A stretch of DNA of 64,000 nucleotides, from positions 496,001-560,000 of the forward strand of contig JAXMDA010000001.1 in assembly GCA_046349085.1 (NCBI GenBank), read 5' to 3'. This document shows, one piece after another, positions 33,081-40,255 of this stretch. Each line of letters opens with the position of its first letter. The first letter of the stretch is position 1. The position numbers and the translations under genes are program-made. Source of the DNA: JAJXWB01 sp046349085. GTDB lineage: Bacteria > Pseudomonadota > Alphaproteobacteria > Rhizobiales > Beijerinckiaceae. A model generated the notes under the pieces. It made no database searches. It saw nothing but the letters and a program-made list of their open reading frames with translations, and was not told where the DNA came from.

Positions 33081-34463
33081 ATGAACCCTGCCGACATGTC
33101 CGCCTACGACCTTCGCCGCGCCTATGCGGCCAGAACCCTCTCGCCGGTGGAGGCGCTGGAGGCCGTCATCGCGCGCGTGGAGAAGCTCGAACCGCGCCTG
33201 ATGGCGCTCTGGGCCGTGGATTTCGAGGGCGCGCGGGCCATGGCGGGCGATTCGGAGGCGCGCTGGCGCAAGGGCGCCCCGCTCGGCCCGATCGACGGGG
33301 CGCCGCTGACGATCAAGGAGAACATCGCCACCCGAGGGGCGCCCATGCCGCTGGGGACGGCGGCCAGCGAACTTGCGCCCTCACCCGCCGACGCGCCGCC
33401 GGCGGCGCGCTCGCGCGAGTCCGGCGCGGTGATTTTCGCCCGCACGACCATGCCGGACTACGGCATGTTGTCCTCATCGAAATCGAGCTTCCACAAGCTG
33501 ACCCGCAACCCCTGGGACCGGACGAAGACGCCCGGCGGCTCCTCCAGCGGCGCGGGGGCGGCGGCGGCGGCCGGCTACGGTCCCCTGCATATCGGCACCG
33601 ACATCGGCGGCTCGGTGCGGCTGCCGGCCGGCTGGTGCGGGATATTCACCCTGAAGCCGAGCCTCGGGCGCATTCCCATCGACCCGCCGTTCCAGGGCCG
33701 CGTCGCCGGTCCGATGACGCGCTCGGTGGAAGACGCGGCGCTGTTCATGGAGGTTCTGAGCCTGCCCGATCCGCGCGACCACATGAGCCTGCCCTACGAG
33801 AAGATCGACTGGAGCGCGCTCGACCGCGACGTGAAGAGCCTGCGCATCGGGTTGCATCTCGACGCTGGCGTCGGCCTGCCGGTCGAACCCGAGACCCGCG
33901 CGGCGGTGGAGGCTGCGGCGCGCGCCTTCGAGGCGGCCGGCGCAATCGTCGAGCCGCTCGCGCCCTTCATGACGCGCGAGATGCTCGACGGGCAGGACAG
34001 ATTCTGGCGCGCGCGCGCATATGCGGATGTCGTTGCGCTGCCGGAGGAGCGGAAGGCGAAAATCCTGCCCTTCATCCGCGCCTGGGCGGAGTCGGCGGCG
34101 CCCTTCAGCGGGAGCGACGTCTATACGGGCTTCGCGCAATCCATGGCGCTCCGCAAGGCGACGGAGGCGGCGACGCGACGCTTCGACTACGTGCTTTCGC
34201 CCACCGCCCCGATCCCCGCTTTCGACGCGGAGCTGCCGAGCCCGACCAACGACGCCGAACGCCCGTTCGAGCACATCGCCTTCACCCTGCCTTATAACAT
34301 GTCCGAGCAGCCGGCCGCCTCGATCAACTGCGGCTACACGTCGCGCGGACTGCCGATCGGCCTTCAGATCGCAGGCCGACGCTTCGACGACCTCGGCGTC
34401 CTTCAGATATCGCGCGCATGGGAGAAGATGCGGCCGCCGCAGCGGGAATGGCCCACGGCTTGA
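33081..34463 (+). CDS. Amidase (amidase signature family)
   Basis: Hydrolyses a carboxylic amide through a Ser-cisSer-Lys triad. 460 aa. The Lys is in APLTIKENIATRG (near residue 77), the Ser pair in KTPGGSSSGAGAAAAAG and TDIGGSVRLPAGWCGIF. CGGGAGCC sits at correct distance before the ATG at 33081. The gene stands alone and divergent from the c-di-GMP operon, and it is not next to gatC or gatB, so a GatA role is unlikely; a catabolic amidase of the 6-aminohexanoate/acylamidase kind fits better. Substrate unknown. Confidence 0.9.
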   Translation: MNPADMSAYDLRRAYAARTLSPVEALEAVIARVEKLEPRLMALWAVDFEGARAMAGDSEARWRKGAPLGPIDGAPLTIKENIATRGAPMPLGTAASELAPSPADAPPAARSRESGAVIFARTTMPDYGMLSSSKSSFHKLTRNPWDRTKTPGGSSSGAGAAAAAGYGPLHIGTDIGGSVRLPAGWCGIFTLKPSLGRIPIDPPFQGRVAGPMTRSVEDAALFMEVLSLPDPRDHMSLPYEKIDWSALDRDVKSLRIGLHLDAGVGLPVEPETRAAVEAAARAFEAAGAIVEPLAPFMTREMLDGQDRFWRARAYADVVALPEERKAKILPFIRAWAESAAPFSGSDVYTGFAQSMALRKATEAATRRFDYVLSPTAPIPAFDAELPSPTNDAERPFEHIAFTLPYNMSEQPAASINCGYTSRGLPIGLQIAGRRFDDLGVLQISRAWEKMRPPQREWPTA

Positions 34464-34573
34464 GCGGCGTGCGCCATCGCACACCCGCCATCTTCGACAG
34501 GCTTGCGCGGCTTCGAGGCGCGGCGCAGTATTGCGATGCGGCGGGTTAATCCACCCATGAGGGGGGCGCCAAA

Positions 34574-34903
34574 GTGGACAGACGATCTTTCCTTGGTCTT
34601 TTCGGCGGTCTTGCTGCGGCGGTGACGCTGTTCAAGGCCTCGCCGAGCGACGCGATGCCGGCGGCGAAGCCGACGGACGTCGCGCCGGCGGGACCTGAGC
34701 CCGCCGTTGCAACCGACGCAGACATGGAATCCGCCAAGACCGAGAAGGCCTATTGGCGTTATCGGCGCTACAGGCGCTGGCGCCGTCGGCGCTATCGCGT
34801 CTATCGCCGCTACTATCGCCGGCGCTGGCGGCGGCGTTATTACCGTCGGTGGTATCGGCCGGTCTATTACTACCGTCCGCGTTACTATTATCGCTGGTGG
34901 TAA
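34574..34903 (+). CDS. Small exported protein with extreme Arg/Tyr/Trp C-terminal tail
   Basis: 109-aa protein starting at GTG after a GAGGGGGG ribosome binding site. Residues 1-28 form a twin-arginine-like signal (DRRSFLGLF, then hydrophobic AAAVTLF, then Ala-rich). A Pro/Ala linker follows, and the last 50 residues contain only Arg (24), Tyr (16), Trp (6), Pro (2) and Val (2). Such a tail could bind polyanions such as nucleic acid, LPS or teichoic-like glycans, or stack with aromatic surfaces. Codon choice (cgc/cgt, tat/tac) varies, so it is not a simple nucleotide repeat. No known function; the reading frame is supported by signal, ribosome binding site and a hairpin after the stop. Confidence 0.75.
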   Translation: MDRRSFLGLFGGLAAAVTLFKASPSDAMPAAKPTDVAPAGPEPAVATDADMESAKTEKAYWRYRRYRRWRRRRYRVYRRYYRRRWRRRYYRRWYRPVYYYRPRYYYRWW

Positions 34904-34916
34904 GCCGATGATGGCG

Positions 34917-34944
34917 GCCGGCGCCCTCGGTTGAGGACGCCGGC
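34917..34944. terminator. Hairpin between convergent genes, likely bidirectional terminator
   Basis: GCCGGCGCCCTC and GAGGACGCCGGC pair at 11 of 12 positions around a GGTT loop, 14 bases after the Arg/Tyr/Trp gene and 25 before the end of the folate operon. No long T run on either side, so termination strength is uncertain. Confidence 0.5.
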
Positions 34945-34968
34945 GAGCTGTTCATACGAGATCGCCGG

Positions 34969-36162
34969 TCATTTCAGTTCGGCGGCGAAGAATTCCATCG
35001 TCCGCAGTTCGGCCTCCTGCGCGGCTGCGGCGTCGTAGCTTTCACGCTCGTCGCAATTGAAACCGTGATCGGCGGCATAGACGAAGACCGGGACCTCCGG
35101 CTGCGCAGCGCGAATCCTCTCGACGTCGGACAGCGGGATATGCTTGTCGCGCTCGCCGAAGTGCAGCATCAGCGGAATGCGCGGCTTTTCGCTGGCGATG
35201 CCGGCAATGCCGCCGCCGTAATAGCCGACCGCCGCCGCGACGCCCGGCAGGCGGCAGGCGGCTGCGTAAGCCAGGGTGCCGCCCCAGCAATAGCCGACGA
35301 CGCCGACCTTGCCGCCTTCCTTTGCGGCCTCGATGGCGGCAGCGACGTCGGCGAGCGTCTCCGCGAGTTTCGTGCGCCCGCGCAGGTCCATGGCGCGCGG
35401 ACGATCCTCCATGCCGTAGCCGAGCTCGACGCCCTTCTCGACGCGATCGAACAGGGCGGGGGCAATGCTGAGATAGCCGGCCGCCGCATATTTGTCGGCC
35501 ACCGCGCGAATGTGGTGGTTCACGCCGAAGATTTCCTGCAGCACCACCATGCCGCCTTTCGGCCTTCCCTGGGGACGCGCGCGATAGGCGGAAATCTGCG
35601 CGCCGTCCTTGCAGGTCAATGTAATCGTCTCGCCCATGTTTCGCTTTCCCTCCGTAAGGCTGGCCCAGCCGTTTCCGCGATGCATTATAGATAGACCTTC
35701 GCGCGCGACCCGCGCGAGCGCATCCGCGACCGTCTTCCCGCCGATCGGCCGCTCTGCGCAGATTTCCGCGAGCGGCGCCAGCACGAAGGCGCGATTCAGG
35801 AGTTCGCGATGGGGAATGACGAGGTCGGGATCGTCGAGAGCCGCCTCGCCATAGAAGAGAATGTCGATGTCGATGGCGCGCGGCCCCCAGCGCTCGCCGT
35901 CCAGACGGCCGAGATCGCTCTCGATTCGTTTCAGCGCGGCGAGCAGGTCTCGCGGCGCAAGGCGCGTCTCGTAGAGCGCGCAGGCGTTGAGAAAGTCGGG
36001 CTGGTCGAGGCGACCCCACGGCGGCGTGCGCCACAGCGAGGACAGCGCGAGACGACGCCCGACGCCGCGCCGCTCGATCTCGCGCACGGCGCGCGCAATC
36101 GTGGCCGCGCTGTCGCCGACGTTGGCGCCGAAGCCGAGCCCGACCGTTACGGATTCAGCCAT
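34969..36162 (-). CDS. folK: In-frame fusion: FolK (HPPK) followed by dienelactone hydrolase family domain
   Basis: One uninterrupted 397-aa frame. Residues 1-150 are 6-hydroxymethyl-7,8-dihydropterin pyrophosphokinase (GLGFGANVGDS, SSLWRTPPWG, QPDFLNACA, RWGPRAIDIDILFYG), a folate enzyme. No stop follows; a linker of some 25 residues leads to Met176 and a complete dienelactone hydrolase (VLQEIFGVNHHIR, nucleophile Cys in GYCWGG, Asp in GERDKHIPLSD, His in DHGFNCDE). The second part also has its own ATG (35635-35637) with GGAGGG nine bases upstream and a TATAAT box just before, so it can probably be made separately as a 222-aa protein. Start of folK overlaps folP by eight bases. Two genes that lost the intervening stop, or a true bifunctional protein, are both possible. 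Confidence 0.85.
   Translation of the reverse strand: MAESVTVGLGFGANVGDSAATIARAVREIERRGVGRRLALSSLWRTPPWGRLDQPDFLNACALYETRLAPRDLLAALKRIESDLGRLDGERWGPRAIDIDILFYGEAALDDPDLVIPHRELLNRAFVLAPLAEICAERPIGGKTVADALARVAREGLSIMHRGNGWASLTEGKRNMGETITLTCKDGAQISAYRARPQGRPKGGMVVLQEIFGVNHHIRAVADKYAAAGYLSIAPALFDRVEKGVELGYGMEDRPRAMDLRGRTKLAETLADVAAAIEAAKEGGKVGVVGYCWGGTLAYAAACRLPGVAAAVGYYGGGIAGIASEKPRIPLMLHFGERDKHIPLSDVERIRAAQPEVPVFVYAADHGFNCDERESYDAAAAQEAELRTMEFFAAELK
35635..35689 (-). promoter_or_regulatory. Internal start site for the dienelactone hydrolase part
   Basis: Within the folK-DLH frame, reading on the minus strand: a perfect TATAAT (35684-35689), then GGAGGG (around 35647-35652), then the ATG at 35635-35637 where homology to dienelactone hydrolases begins. 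No good -35 box is seen. The combination suggests independent transcription and translation of the hydrolase. Confidence 0.5.
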
Positions 36163-37006
36163 GCTCGATCGCGTCCCAGACGGCGAGCGCGGCGCGATGT
36201 TCGGCAACGTCATGCACGCGGAAGATACGCGCGCCGCGCGCGAACGTCGCGAGATTGGCCGATATCGTGCCGATGAGACGGGCGTCGACGGCTGCGCCGA
36301 GCAGCAGCCCGAACAGGGATTTCCGCGAAACGCCGATCAGCACCGGCAGGCCGTATTCGGTCGCGAGCCGGTCAGTCGCGCGCAGCGCCGCGAGGTTCTG
36401 CGCCTTGGTCTTGCCGAAGCCGATCCCGGGATCGAGCATGACGTGGGCGCGCAGGATTCCCGCCCGACGCGCGAGATCGAGCGAATGATCGAAGAAGCGC
36501 TTCATGTCGTCGGCGATATCGAGAGCCGGATCGACGCTCTCGCGATTGTGCATGACGACGACGGCCGCGCCGGTTTCGGAAACCGTGTCCGCCATGGCGG
36601 GATCGCGCTGCAATCCCCAGACATCGTTGACGACGCACACGCCGCGCTCGACCGCATAGCGCGCGGTCTCGGCCTTGTACGTGTCGATGGAAAACGGCGC
36701 GTCGACTTCGGCGAGCAGGGCGTCGAGCAAAGGGGCGAGCCGGCGTATTTCTTCGTCGGCGGCGACAGGCGTGTGGCCGGGGCGTGTCGATTCCGCGCCG
36801 ACGTCGATGATGTCGGCGCCGTCGGCGGCGAGTTTCCGGGCCTGCGCGATCGCCGCATCGCGGCCGACGAATTTGCCGCCATCGGAAAAAGAATCGGGCG
36901 TGACATTCAATATGCCCATGAGCGCGCGCCCTTCGGAAACGACGCGGAGAAAGGCGTCGCGGCGCGCGGCCATGCGGGTGGCGGCATCGGAAATGGTCTG
37001 CGTCAA
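36155..37006 (-). CDS. folP: Dihydropteroate synthase
   Basis: Joins 6-hydroxymethyl-7,8-dihydropterin pyrophosphate and p-aminobenzoate; target of sulfonamides. 283 aa. Classical motifs: MGILNVTPDSFSDGGKF (residues 30-46), IDVGAESTRPGH, NDVWGLQRDP, MLDPGIGFGKT, IGVSRKSLFG. The start is taken as the TTG at 37004-37006 because GGCGGAG stands eight bases upstream; an internal ATG at codon 12 has no ribosome binding site. It overlaps folK by eight bases. The folB gene usually found between folP and folK in this order is absent here. Confidence 0.96.
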   Translation of the reverse strand: MTQTISDAATRMAARRDAFLRVVSEGRALMGILNVTPDSFSDGGKFVGRDAAIAQARKLAADGADIIDVGAESTRPGHTPVAADEEIRRLAPLLDALLAEVDAPFSIDTYKAETARYAVERGVCVVNDVWGLQRDPAMADTVSETGAAVVVMHNRESVDPALDIADDMKRFFDHSLDLARRAGILRAHVMLDPGIGFGKTKAQNLAALRATDRLATEYGLPVLIGVSRKSLFGLLLGAAVDARLIGTISANLATFARGARIFRVHDVAEHRAALAVWDAIEHG

Positions 37007-37036
37007 GAATCAACTCCGCCGTGTCAGGCGATCCGG

Positions 37037-37414
37037 TCAGTCATCATAGACCAGATAGGCGGAAGCCGCGTCTGCGGGCGTCCCCTCCAGCGCGCCGCCT
37101 TCGGCGGCCGGCCGCCAGCCGACGACAGATTCGATCTTGCGGGCGAGTTCGAAATCCTTGTCGGTGACGCCATTCGCCGAATGGGTGCTGAGCCTGACCT
37201 CGAGCGATGGATAGTCGAGGACCAGTTGGGGATGATGCCAGGCGGCCTCGGCCAGATGCGCGACAGCGCCCGCCGCCAGCAGCGTCGCCTTCCAGTTTTG
37301 CGTGCGGTAGACCCGCACCAGCGCGCCGTTGGCCAAGCGCCAGCGGGCGAGATCGCCGACAAGGCGCGCCGCGATCTCCGCGTCGGAATAGACGCGTTCA
37401 TATCTCGTGGTCAT
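37037..37414 (-). CDS. Pterin-4a-carbinolamine dehydratase-like protein
   Basis: 125-aa protein with the PCD/DCoH signature: AEAAWHHPQLVLDYPSLEVRLSTHS followed by GVTDKDFELARKIE, containing the two adjacent His of the active site. PCDs dehydrate 4a-hydroxytetrahydropterin, and some bacterial members act in tetrahydromonapterin recycling or molybdopterin metabolism. The N-terminal third is longer than in minimal PCDs. It is the first gene of the folate operon, 30 bases upstream of folP, where no phenylalanine hydroxylase is seen. It might supply or rescue dihydropterin intermediates in place of the missing folB, but that is speculative. Confidence 0.82.
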   Translation of the reverse strand: MTTRYERVYSDAEIAARLVGDLARWRLANGALVRVYRTQNWKATLLAAGAVAHLAEAAWHHPQLVLDYPSLEVRLSTHSANGVTDKDFELARKIESVVGWRPAAEGGALEGTPADAASAYLVYDD

Positions 37415-37510
37415 GAGCTTGCTCCGGCGGGCAGGCGATTGCCCTTATCTAAGGTTGCAGTCCGGCGCAGCAAGGTTGCGCCGGGCGCAGGCTGCGGCCA
37501 TACCTTGCGC

Positions 37511-37885
37511 ATGAAGGCCGGGTCCCGTCTTGCGCCCCTGTTGGCGGCGCTTGTCTGCGCCGCGTTTGCGCCAGCGACCGCGCGCGCGCAGATGTCCTTC
37601 AACCGCTTCGGCTATTGCGCGCCGCCGGTTCCGCCGTCCTGCGTGGAACAGACGCAGGACGCGAGCGAGAAGAAGCTGAAAGCGTGCGAAGCCGACGTCG
37701 AGCGCTACGTGGCGAGCGTCTTTTCCTATCGCGGCTGCATCGCCGCCGAGACCGAGCGCGCGGTGCGCGAGGCCAATGCGACGATTCGCAAGATGCGGTG
37801 CGCGCGCGATCCGGGTTTCTGCCCGCAGGCGCCGGCGGAGGCGGAGCCTGACGAGACGCCGAAGGGAAAGAAGAAGGGGAAGTAG
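37511..37885 (+). CDS. Small secreted Cys-containing protein (hypothetical)
   Basis: 124 aa. A classical signal peptide (LAPLLAALVCAAFAPATARAQ) is followed by a mature part with six Cys: GYCAPPVPPSCVE, a helical segment with KLKACEADVERYV and YRGCIAAE, and KMRCARDPGFCPQ, probably three disulfides in the periplasm. The C-terminus is Pro/Glu and Lys-rich. No family recognised. It stands alone, divergent from the folate operon, and is followed by a strong palindrome that may terminate transcription. Confidence 0.75.
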   Translation: MKAGSRLAPLLAALVCAAFAPATARAQMSFNRFGYCAPPVPPSCVEQTQDASEKKLKACEADVERYVASVFSYRGCIAAETERAVREANATIRKMRCARDPGFCPQAPAEAEPDETPKGKKKGK

Positions 37886-37943
37886 CCGGGACCGCCGGCT
37901 TCCAGCCGGCTCCCTGCCGCCGACCGGAGGCCGGCGGTCCCGG
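37886..37943. repeat. Inverted repeat CCGGGACCGCCGGC, possible terminator
   Basis: A 14-base arm and its exact complement GCCGGCGGTCCCGG enclose 30 bases that contain a further CCGGC/GCCGG pairing. It begins right at the stop of the small secreted gene. No T run. Confidence 0.65.
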
Positions 37944-37999
37944 ATTGCTCCATCGGCGCCATTCGTGTTGCATACGCCACCCCAACGAGACCCGGAATC

Positions 38000-39295
38000 A
38001 TGGCCGCACCCAAACCGCCCGCCTTCGAAACGCTGAGCCTGCACGCCGGCCAGCATCCCGACCCCGCAACCGGATCGCGCGCGACGCCGATCCACCAGAC
38101 GACGAGCTACGTCTTCCGCGACGCCGACCACGCCGCCGCGCTGTTCAACCTGGAAGTGGGCGGGCACATCTATTCCCGCATCTCCAACCCGACCGTGGCG
38201 GTGCTGGAGGAACGGCTCGCCGCGCTCGAAGGCGGGTCCGCCGCCGTCTGCACGGCGAGCGGGCAGGCGGCGCTGCATCTGGCGATCGCGACGCTGCTGA
38301 ACGCCGGCGACCATATCGTGGCGTCGGCCTCGCTCTATGGCGGCACGGTCAACATGCTGGCGCAGACGCTGCCGCGCTTCGGCATCGCGACGACCTTCGT
38401 CAAGCCGCGCGATCACGCCGGCATCAAGGCCGCCATCAAGCCGAACACCCGGCTCGTGCTCGGCGAGACCATCGGCAATCCCGGCCTCGAGGCGCTGGAC
38501 ATTCCGGCCGTCGCGCAGATCGCGCACGACGCCGGCCTGCCGCTGATGATCGACAACACGTTCGCCACGCCCTACCTCTGCCGGCCCTTCGATCTCGGCG
38601 CCGATATCGTCATGCATTCGATCACCAAATGGATCGGCGGGCATGGGATCGCCATCGGCGGCGTGGTGATCGATGGCGGGCGCTTCGACTGGCGCGCTTC
38701 CGGCAAATTCCCGACGATGACCGAACCCTATGCGGGCTACGACAATCTCGTCTTCGCCGAGGAATTCGGGCCGATCGCCTTCGCCATGCGGGCGCGCGCG
38801 GAAGGCCTGCGCGATTTCGGCGCGTGCCTGTCGCCCACGCACGCCTTCCATCTGCTGCAGGGCGTGGAAACCCTGCCGCTGCGCATGGAGCGCCATGTTT
38901 CGAATACGGCCGCCGTGCTCGCCTTTCTGCAGAAGAACGAGGCGGTCGCCTGGACCAATCATCCCACCCTCGAGTCGCATCCCGATCACGCGCTGGCGCA
39001 AAAGCTGCTGCCGAAGGGCGCGGGCTCCATCGTCACCTTCGGCGTGAAGGGCGGGCGCGAGGCGGGCCGCAAGTTCATCGAGGCGCTGCAGCTTGCCAGC
39101 CATCTCGCCAACGTCGGCGACGCCAAGACGCTGGTCATTCATCCGGCCTCCACGACGCACCGGCAGATGAACGCCGAGCAGCTCGCCAAGGCCGGGGTCG
39201 GCGAGGACATGATCCGGCTGTCCGTCGGCCTCGAAAATGCGGCCGACATCACGGGCGATCTCGCGCAGGCCCTGCGCATCTCGCAGAAGGGTTGA
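38000..39295 (+). CDS. metY: O-acetylhomoserine sulfhydrylase (MetY)
   Basis: PLP-dependent gamma-replacement enzyme (431 aa) that makes homocysteine, or methionine, from O-acetylhomoserine and sulfide or methanethiol. Cys/Met-metabolism family motifs: HAGQHPDPATGSRATPIHQTTSYVF, YSRISNPTVAVLEERLAALEGG, and the PLP Lys210 in MHSITKWIGGHG; GENAADI-like end VGLENAADITGDL. The length and the HAGQ N-terminus indicate MetY rather than the shorter MetZ or MetB. A hydrolase follows three bases after the stop, so they are co-transcribed. Confidence 0.94.
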   Translation: MAAPKPPAFETLSLHAGQHPDPATGSRATPIHQTTSYVFRDADHAAALFNLEVGGHIYSRISNPTVAVLEERLAALEGGSAAVCTASGQAALHLAIATLLNAGDHIVASASLYGGTVNMLAQTLPRFGIATTFVKPRDHAGIKAAIKPNTRLVLGETIGNPGLEALDIPAVAQIAHDAGLPLMIDNTFATPYLCRPFDLGADIVMHSITKWIGGHGIAIGGVVIDGGRFDWRASGKFPTMTEPYAGYDNLVFAEEFGPIAFAMRARAEGLRDFGACLSPTHAFHLLQGVETLPLRMERHVSNTAAVLAFLQKNEAVAWTNHPTLESHPDHALAQKLLPKGAGSIVTFGVKGGREAGRKFIEALQLASHLANVGDAKTLVIHPASTTHRQMNAEQLAKAGVGEDMIRLSVGLENAADITGDLAQALRISQKG

Positions 39296-39298
39296 GCG

Positions 39299-40087
39299 AT
39301 GGACATTTCGATCAACGGCAGGAACGTCCACGCCTCGACCGGCGGCGTTCCCTTCGATGCGGGCAAACCCGTCGTCGTCTTTCTGCACGGCGCCGGCATG
39401 GATCACACCGTATGGTTCCTGCAATCGCGCTGGTTCGCCTATCGCGGACGTGGCGTGCTGGCGCTCGATTTTCCGGGCCACGGCCGATCGGACGGGCCGC
39501 TGCTGTCATCGATCGAGGACATGGCCGACTGGGTCGCCGCCGTGCTCGATCATCTCGACGTGAAACAGGCTGCGGTCGTCGGGCACAGCATGGGCGCGCT
39601 CGCCGCCATCTCCTTCGCCGCGCGGCATCCGGACAAGGCGCGGGCGCTCGGGCTCGTCGGCGCGGCGCTCGCCATGCCGGTGTCGAAGGATCTGCTGGGC
39701 GCGGCGGCGGCCGACCATCACGACGCGATCGACATGGTCAACCTCTGGGGCCACGGTTTCCATGCAGGCATCGGCGGCTGCGAATGGCCGGGCGTGTGGA
39801 TGACGGGATCGAGCGAAGACCTGCTGGAGCGCGCGGACAAGGGCGTGCTGTCGAACGATCTGGCCGCCTGCAACGCGCATCAGGCCGTGGCGGAGAACGC
39901 GGCGAAGATCGCCTGCCCCGCGCTGGTGGTGCAGGGCTCGCGCGACATGATGACGCCGCTGAAGGGCGCGCGCGCGCTGGCGTCCGCAATGCCGAAGGGC
40001 GCGATCCAGATCGTGCAGGGCGCAGGCCATATGGTGATGATCGAGCGCGCGACGGAAACGCTGGAGGCGCTGGCGGGGGCGATGTGA
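39299..40087 (+). CDS. Alpha/beta hydrolase, MetY-linked
   Basis: 262-aa serine hydrolase with HGAGMDHTVW near the oxyanion hole, nucleophile Ser97 in GHSMGALAA, Asp in VVQGSRDMMTP and His in GAGHMVMIE. No signal peptide. The ATG follows the metY stop by three bases, a sign of tight coupling. It is similar in layout to homoserine O-acetyltransferase-like and 3-oxoadipate lactonase-like hydrolases, but it is too short for MetX and lacks its conserved N-terminus. A role in clearing or forming homoserine esters is an inference from linkage alone. Confidence 0.87.
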   Translation: MDISINGRNVHASTGGVPFDAGKPVVVFLHGAGMDHTVWFLQSRWFAYRGRGVLALDFPGHGRSDGPLLSSIEDMADWVAAVLDHLDVKQAAVVGHSMGALAAISFAARHPDKARALGLVGAALAMPVSKDLLGAAAADHHDAIDMVNLWGHGFHAGIGGCEWPGVWMTGSSEDLLERADKGVLSNDLAACNAHQAVAENAAKIACPALVVQGSRDMMTPLKGARALASAMPKGAIQIVQGAGHMVMIERATETLEALAGAM

Positions 40088-40104
40088 CGCCACGGGCGTC
40101 CGGC

Positions 40105-40239
40105 CTCCCCGCAAGCGGGGAGATCGCGATGCGCAGCATCGCGGGTGGGGACCGGATGGACGTGCGCCCGAACGTTTCCGTCTCTGCGGCGCCGCGCCCC
40201 ACCCGTCGCCTGCGGCGACACCCTCCCCGCAAGCGGGGA
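40105..40239. repeat. Repeated CTCCCCGCAAGCGGGGAG modules
   Basis: The 18-base hairpin CTCCCCGCAAGCGGGGAG occurs at 40105-40122 and again at 40222-40239; between them are a GCGATGC/GCATCGC pairing and a GTCGCC/GGCGAC hairpin. It lies between convergent hydrolase and fadD genes and may terminate both. Confidence 0.7.
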
Positions 40240-40255
40240 GGGAGGGGGTCCTGCC

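Noticed and set aside
33081..34463. Glutamyl-tRNA amidotransferase subunit GatA
   Set aside because: No gatB/gatC neighbours, and the sequence around the substrate region is that of general amidases; shares only the amidase signature.
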